Positions 5,518 through 8,278 of a stretch of DNA of 8,278 bases are shown piece after piece. The stretch lies in assembly GCA_004562175.1 (NCBI GenBank), contig SFRS01000021.1, positions 1-8,278 on the forward strand, written 5' to 3'. Under the pieces are notes generated by a model. That model was not told the DNA's origin. It saw only the letters and a program-made list of their open reading frames with translations, and searched no databases. The position numbers and the translations under genes were made by a program. This stretch comes from a bacterium. GTDB lineage: Bacteria; Bacillota; Negativicutes; Acidaminococcales; Acidaminococcaceae. Position 1 is the first letter of the stretch, and each line of letters opens with the position of its first letter.

Positions 5518-5563
5518 GCCTCCACCACCGGGGGAGGTGCCGAGCTTGCGAGGCGGAAGGGGG
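5518..5563 (+). repeat. Degenerate second copy of the double-hairpin repeat-like element
   Basis: On the plus strand GCCTCC...GGGGAGG (5518-5537) is followed by CCG...CGG (5540-5556) and AAGGGGG. This is the same order of blocks as the element at 1754-1797 read on the minus strand. The first hairpin keeps CCTCC/GGAGG arms (5519-5523 with 5533-5537); the second is imperfect. It starts 16 bases past the stop codon of the GT26 gene and precedes that gene's terminator. Shared origin with the first copy is inferred from architecture, not from high identity. Confidence 0.4.
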
Positions 5564-5579
5564 CCACACAAAACTTAGC

Positions 5580-6311
5580 TTACTTCTTACAGCTAAACAT
5601 CACCTTCAGCGCGAACTTGGGCAAGGCCAGCATGCGCATGAAGCGGCTGGGCTGCTTGTACAGGCGGAAGGCCCACTCCAAGGATGCATCCTGCATCCAC
5701 TTGGGAGCTCGCTCCATCTTGCCAGCCAAAACGTCAAAGCTACCGCCAATACCCATCAAAATGCGGGGCTTAAGCTCCGCTCTATGGGCCAAAATCCACT
5801 TCTCCTGCTTGGGTGCACCAAGAGCCACAAACAGCATCTCTGCGCCGGAATTATTAATTTCTTCAATGATTGCAGGAACATCGGTGTCAGTAAAATAGCC
5901 ATTATGACAGCCCACGATTTGCACCCCGGGATACATTTCCTCACTCTTGGCCTTGGCCGCCTCCGCAATGCCCGGCGAGCCGCCGAAAAAGTAAGCCTTA
6001 TAGCCCTTTTCTGCTGACAAAGCCAATAAATGATTATACAAATCGAAGCCAGCCACCCGCTCCGGAACCTTGTAGCCCAAATGGCGACCAGCCCACACAG
6101 CGCCGGCACCATCCGGCAACACCAGCTCCGCCTGGTGACTAATTATATCATTATAAGTGGCGTCCTCCTGACACATCATGATGATTTCCGCGTTGGCAGT
6201 CACCACGAAGGTCTGCTCCCCGGCCAGCATGCGCTGTTCCAAGGCTTCTACAGATTGCGCCATAGTCATGGGATGCACGGGTACACCTAAAATTTTTATC
6301 GGCTCTATCAT
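5580..6311 (-). CDS. WecG/TagA/CpsF-family (GT26) glycosyltransferase
   Basis: The 243-residue protein has the full GT26 pattern (usual length about 240-260). Members add N-acetylmannosamine, or N-acetylmannosaminuronic acid, to undecaprenyl-diphosphate-GlcNAc at the inner face of the membrane, for teichoic-acid linkage units, enterobacterial common antigen or capsules. Motifs are GVPVHPMT (9-16), TANAEII (38-44), LPDG with Asp67 (the likely base, equivalent to Asp65 in Thermoanaerobacter TagA), YFFGGSPG (107-114), HNGYFT (136-141), VALGAPKQE (162-170) and GIGGSFDVLAGK (187-198). An Arg-rich C-terminal tail (about 200-235) in TagA completes the active site and binds the membrane. ATG at 6311 follows GCGAGG by 7 bases. 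It lies 27 bases after the response regulator with no terminator, so co-transcription is likely, and a terminator follows it. The exact sugar is not predictable. Confidence 0.93.
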   Translation of the reverse strand: MIEPIKILGVPVHPMTMAQSVEALEQRMLAGEQTFVVTANAEIIMMCQEDATYNDIISHQAELVLPDGAGAVWAGRHLGYKVPERVAGFDLYNHLLALSAEKGYKAYFFGGSPGIAEAAKAKSEEMYPGVQIVGCHNGYFTDTDVPAIIEEINNSGAEMLFVALGAPKQEKWILAHRAELKPRILMGIGGSFDVLAGKMERAPKWMQDASLEWAFRLYKQPSRFMRMLALPKFALKVMFSCKK

Positions 6312-6338
6312 ACTCTAGCCTCGCTTTAAAAATAAATC

Positions 6339-7043
6339 TTATTGAATATATGCCTTCAGGATATCGCTGTGCTTATCAAGGCACAAATACTTGTACACGG
6401 GACGTCCCACGGAGCCACGATGTAAATCAAGCTTTAATAGATGTAAGGACTTCAAAAATTCCAGATATTTGCGGATGGAAACACGGGAAATCCCCACCTT
6501 GCCAGCCACTTCCTCGGTAGTAAACATGCCCTCCAGCTGGCAAATGCATTCCCACACCGTGGAGAGAGTGTTTTTGTCCAAGCCCTTGGGCAGGCTCACT
6601 GCCACCTGCTCCTCCCGGCGGATAATGGTCTGGTCCAAATCGGACTGCTCAATAATGCTTTGCTCGGAAACAATGTGGTAGCGCTTGAGGTAATTGTTTA
6701 AGGCCAAATTGAAGCGCTCGAACTCAAAGGGCTTGATGATGTAATCCACTGCCCCAAGGCGCAGTGCTTGCTTAATCTTGTCCTTGTCGTTGGCGGCAGA
6801 AACAATGATCACATCCACATCATAGCCACGCTCACGAATTCGCGCCAAAAGCTGCAGCCCATCCATGGTGGGCATAAAAATATCCAGAATCAATAAATCA
6901 TAGTTTTTCTTTCCCAAGAGCTTCAAGGCTGCATCGCCGTTATTAGCCACATCACAAAGCTGGAAGCCCTTGATTTGGCTCAAATAATGCTCATGCAGCT
7001 GAGCAACCATGGGGTCATCTTCTACAACCAGAACGTTAATCAT
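6339..7043 (-). CDS. Response regulator, CitB/DcuR family
   Basis: This is a 234-residue two-domain DNA-binding regulator. The receiver domain (about 1-120) has the acidic pair Glu8-Asp9-Asp10, phospho-acceptor Asp54 in LILDIFMP, Ser82 and Lys104 in the KPF motif. The C-terminal part (about 150-225) has PKGLDKNTL and a winged-helix-type helix-turn-helix, TTEEVAGKVGISRVSIRKYL (175-194), typical of the CitB/DcuR/MalR group that controls uptake and fermentation of citrate, malate or other C4-dicarboxylates. ATG at 7043 is one base after the kinase stop codon, with AAGGAGG 9 bases upstream, so the pair is translationally coupled. Its targets are not visible here; a transporter or fermentation operon nearby would be expected. 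Assignment to the family is confident, the ligand pathway is not. Confidence 0.93.
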   Translation of the reverse strand: MINVLVVEDDPMVAQLHEHYLSQIKGFQLCDVANNGDAALKLLGKKNYDLLILDIFMPTMDGLQLLARIRERGYDVDVIIVSAANDKDKIKQALRLGAVDYIIKPFEFERFNLALNNYLKRYHIVSEQSIIEQSDLDQTIIRREEQVAVSLPKGLDKNTLSTVWECICQLEGMFTTEEVAGKVGISRVSIRKYLEFLKSLHLLKLDLHRGSVGRPVYKYLCLDKHSDILKAYIQ

Positions 7044-7044
7044 G

Positions 7045-8278
7045 CTAATCTACCTCCTTTTTCACAGGTAATCTAACGGTGAAGACGGTGCCCTCACCTA
7101 AGCTAGATTCCACAGAAATAGTGCCATTGAGGCTGTCCACGCTTTGCTTGGCCAAAAACAGGCCAAAGCCGTGACCGCTATCCCCCTTGGTACTAAAGCC
7201 GCGACGATAGATTTTTTTAATCGTCTCCTCGCTCATGCCAGGACCGGAATCCTCCACCACAATGACTATTTCCTTATCAAAGTCTAAAATTGAAAGATTG
7301 ACTATGCGCTCCCCATCAAAATTCTTCAAAGCGTCAAAGGCATTTTCAATTAAATTACCTACGATGAGCACTAAATCATGTACTGATGGAACATCCAAGT
7401 CTCCATGGAGTTCACTTTCATCGGTCAGGGAAAAATCAATGTCCAGCTCACGGCTGCGACTGATCTTACCCAAAATAAAGCCGGAAGGAGTAATATCCTT
7501 TAAACGAGTAACAATGTAAGAAACCTCGGACTGCCGGTTGTAAGCAATCTCTTGGGTATAATTCTTGAGCTCGTCATAGGCCTTCATGTCGATGAGGCCC
7601 ATAATGACGTGCATTTTATTCATGAATTCATGGGTTTGCGCTCTGAGGGCGGTGGCATAATTCTTGAAGCCGGTCAGCTGATTAGCCATTTCCTCGACTA
7701 CGGATTTTTTACGGAAGGTAATCACCGCGCCTAAAATCTTGTCACTGCCATCAAGTCCCAGCAAAGGCACCGCCGTCATGACGAAGATGGTGTTGCCGAA
7801 CTTAATGGAGGCGTCCGCAAAGCTTCTTCCCTCTTTAATAATATCATGGAGGGGCACATTCTTCAAGACATCCATGGCTGATTTGCCACAAAGGTCGTCG
7901 GTATCCGCAATATTGGCCTGCTTGAGCAGGGTGCGGGCCTCGGAATTGACCACGGTGATGATGCCCTTATCATTGATATTGATAATGCCCTCACGCACGG
8001 AGTTGAGGATAATATTGCGCTCCTGCAAAAGGCGGGCAATTTCCTCAGGCTCATAGCCAAAAAGCACCCTTTTAACACGTCCTGCTAGGAAAATCGCGCC
8101 CAAAATACCGATAACCAAGCCAAGGGTAGTGGTCAGCAGCAGGAAAAGCACCGCATCAATGGTGGATTTATTAAGGATATCGTCAGAATAGCCCGTAACA
8201 ACATAGCCAATGGTTTCGTTAAAGCTATTTTTCACAAAGCCAAAGGCTTTATTGGGGATGGCATAATTTTCCTTCCAG
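7045..8278 (-). CDS. Sensor histidine kinase, CitA/DcuS family, 5' end cut by window edge
   Basis: Some 410 residues are visible and the frame stays open to the window edge, so a GTG at 8235 is internal and not the start. The first 35 residues (ending in ETIGYVVTGYSDD) look like the last strands of a periplasmic sensor domain. A membrane segment follows (about 39-65), then a cytoplasmic PAS domain (about 85-190, with NSVREGIININDKGIITVVN), a dimerisation helix with THEFMNKMHVIMGL (phospho-acceptor His216, codon at 7630-7632), and an ATPase domain with N-box NLIENAFDAL (308-317), DSGPGM (343-348) and GHGFGL (368-373). This order and the HEFMNK motif are diagnostic of CitA/DcuS/MalK kinases that sense citrate or C4-dicarboxylates. 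The stop codon is one base before the cognate regulator. The ligand-binding residues lie outside the window, so the signal cannot be predicted. Confidence 0.94.
   Translation of the reverse strand, partial: WKENYAIPNKAFGFVKNSFNETIGYVVTGYSDDILNKSTIDAVLFLLLTTTLGLVIGILGAIFLAGRVKRVLFGYEPEEIARLLQERNIILNSVREGIININDKGIITVVNSEARTLLKQANIADTDDLCGKSAMDVLKNVPLHDIIKEGRSFADASIKFGNTIFVMTAVPLLGLDGSDKILGAVITFRKKSVVEEMANQLTGFKNYATALRAQTHEFMNKMHVIMGLIDMKAYDELKNYTQEIAYNRQSEVSYIVTRLKDITPSGFILGKISRSRELDIDFSLTDESELHGDLDVPSVHDLVLIVGNLIENAFDALKNFDGERIVNLSILDFDKEIVIVVEDSGPGMSEETIKKIYRRGFSTKGDSGHGFGLFLAKQSVDSLNGTISVESSLGEGTVFTVRLPVKKEVD

Noticed and set aside
8233..8235. GTG as the start of the histidine kinase
   Set aside because: The reading frame stays open to the window edge and the upstream residues fit the end of a sensor domain that this family needs before the membrane segment; the true start is outside.

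Overview
The window is about 8.3 kb of compact bacterial chromosome, and every gene I can support is on the minus strand. Phosphatidylserine synthase and decarboxylase sit beside Firmicutes-style signals (strong GGAGG ribosome sites, TATAAT promoters, intrinsic terminators) and a DcuS/CitA-type sensor. Together these suggest a diderm Firmicute of the Negativicutes (Selenomonas / Phascolarctobacterium / Acidaminococcus type). The placement comes from gene families and style only; I could run no search.

Reading along the transcripts (high to low coordinates), the right end holds a two-component system. A CitA/DcuS-type histidine kinase, cut by the window edge, is followed one base later by a CitB/DcuR-type response regulator. 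A WecG/TagA/CpsF-family (GT26) glycosyltransferase follows 27 bases downstream, probably on the same mRNA. A degenerate hairpin repeat and a strong terminator close this unit.

The middle unit is psd - pssA - membrane GT2 glycosyltransferase. It starts from a near-consensus promoter whose start point falls inside the stem of the preceding terminator, and it ends at a clear terminator near 2590-2618. psd and pssA overlap by ATGA. They encode the two steps from CDP-diacylglycerol to phosphatidylethanolamine, and the GT2 enzyme adds an envelope or polysaccharide function.

The left unit is a HAD phosphatase - mtnP - mtnA operon behind an extended -10 promoter. mtnP and mtnA turn the by-product of polyamine (and possibly N-acylhomoserine-lactone-like) chemistry into methylthioribulose-1-phosphate. 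The purine-pocket residues of this MtnP are those of 6-oxopurine enzymes, so methylthioinosine rather than methylthioadenosine is the likelier substrate. mtnA runs off the left edge.

No gap without a gene exceeds 300 bases. The two largest (2452-2680 and 5347-5579) hold promoters, terminators, dyads and one repeat copy. I found no CRISPR array, tRNA, rRNA, insertion sequence or phage gene. The most interesting non-coding signals are the promoter/terminator overlap and two related double-hairpin repeats placed just after stop codons.
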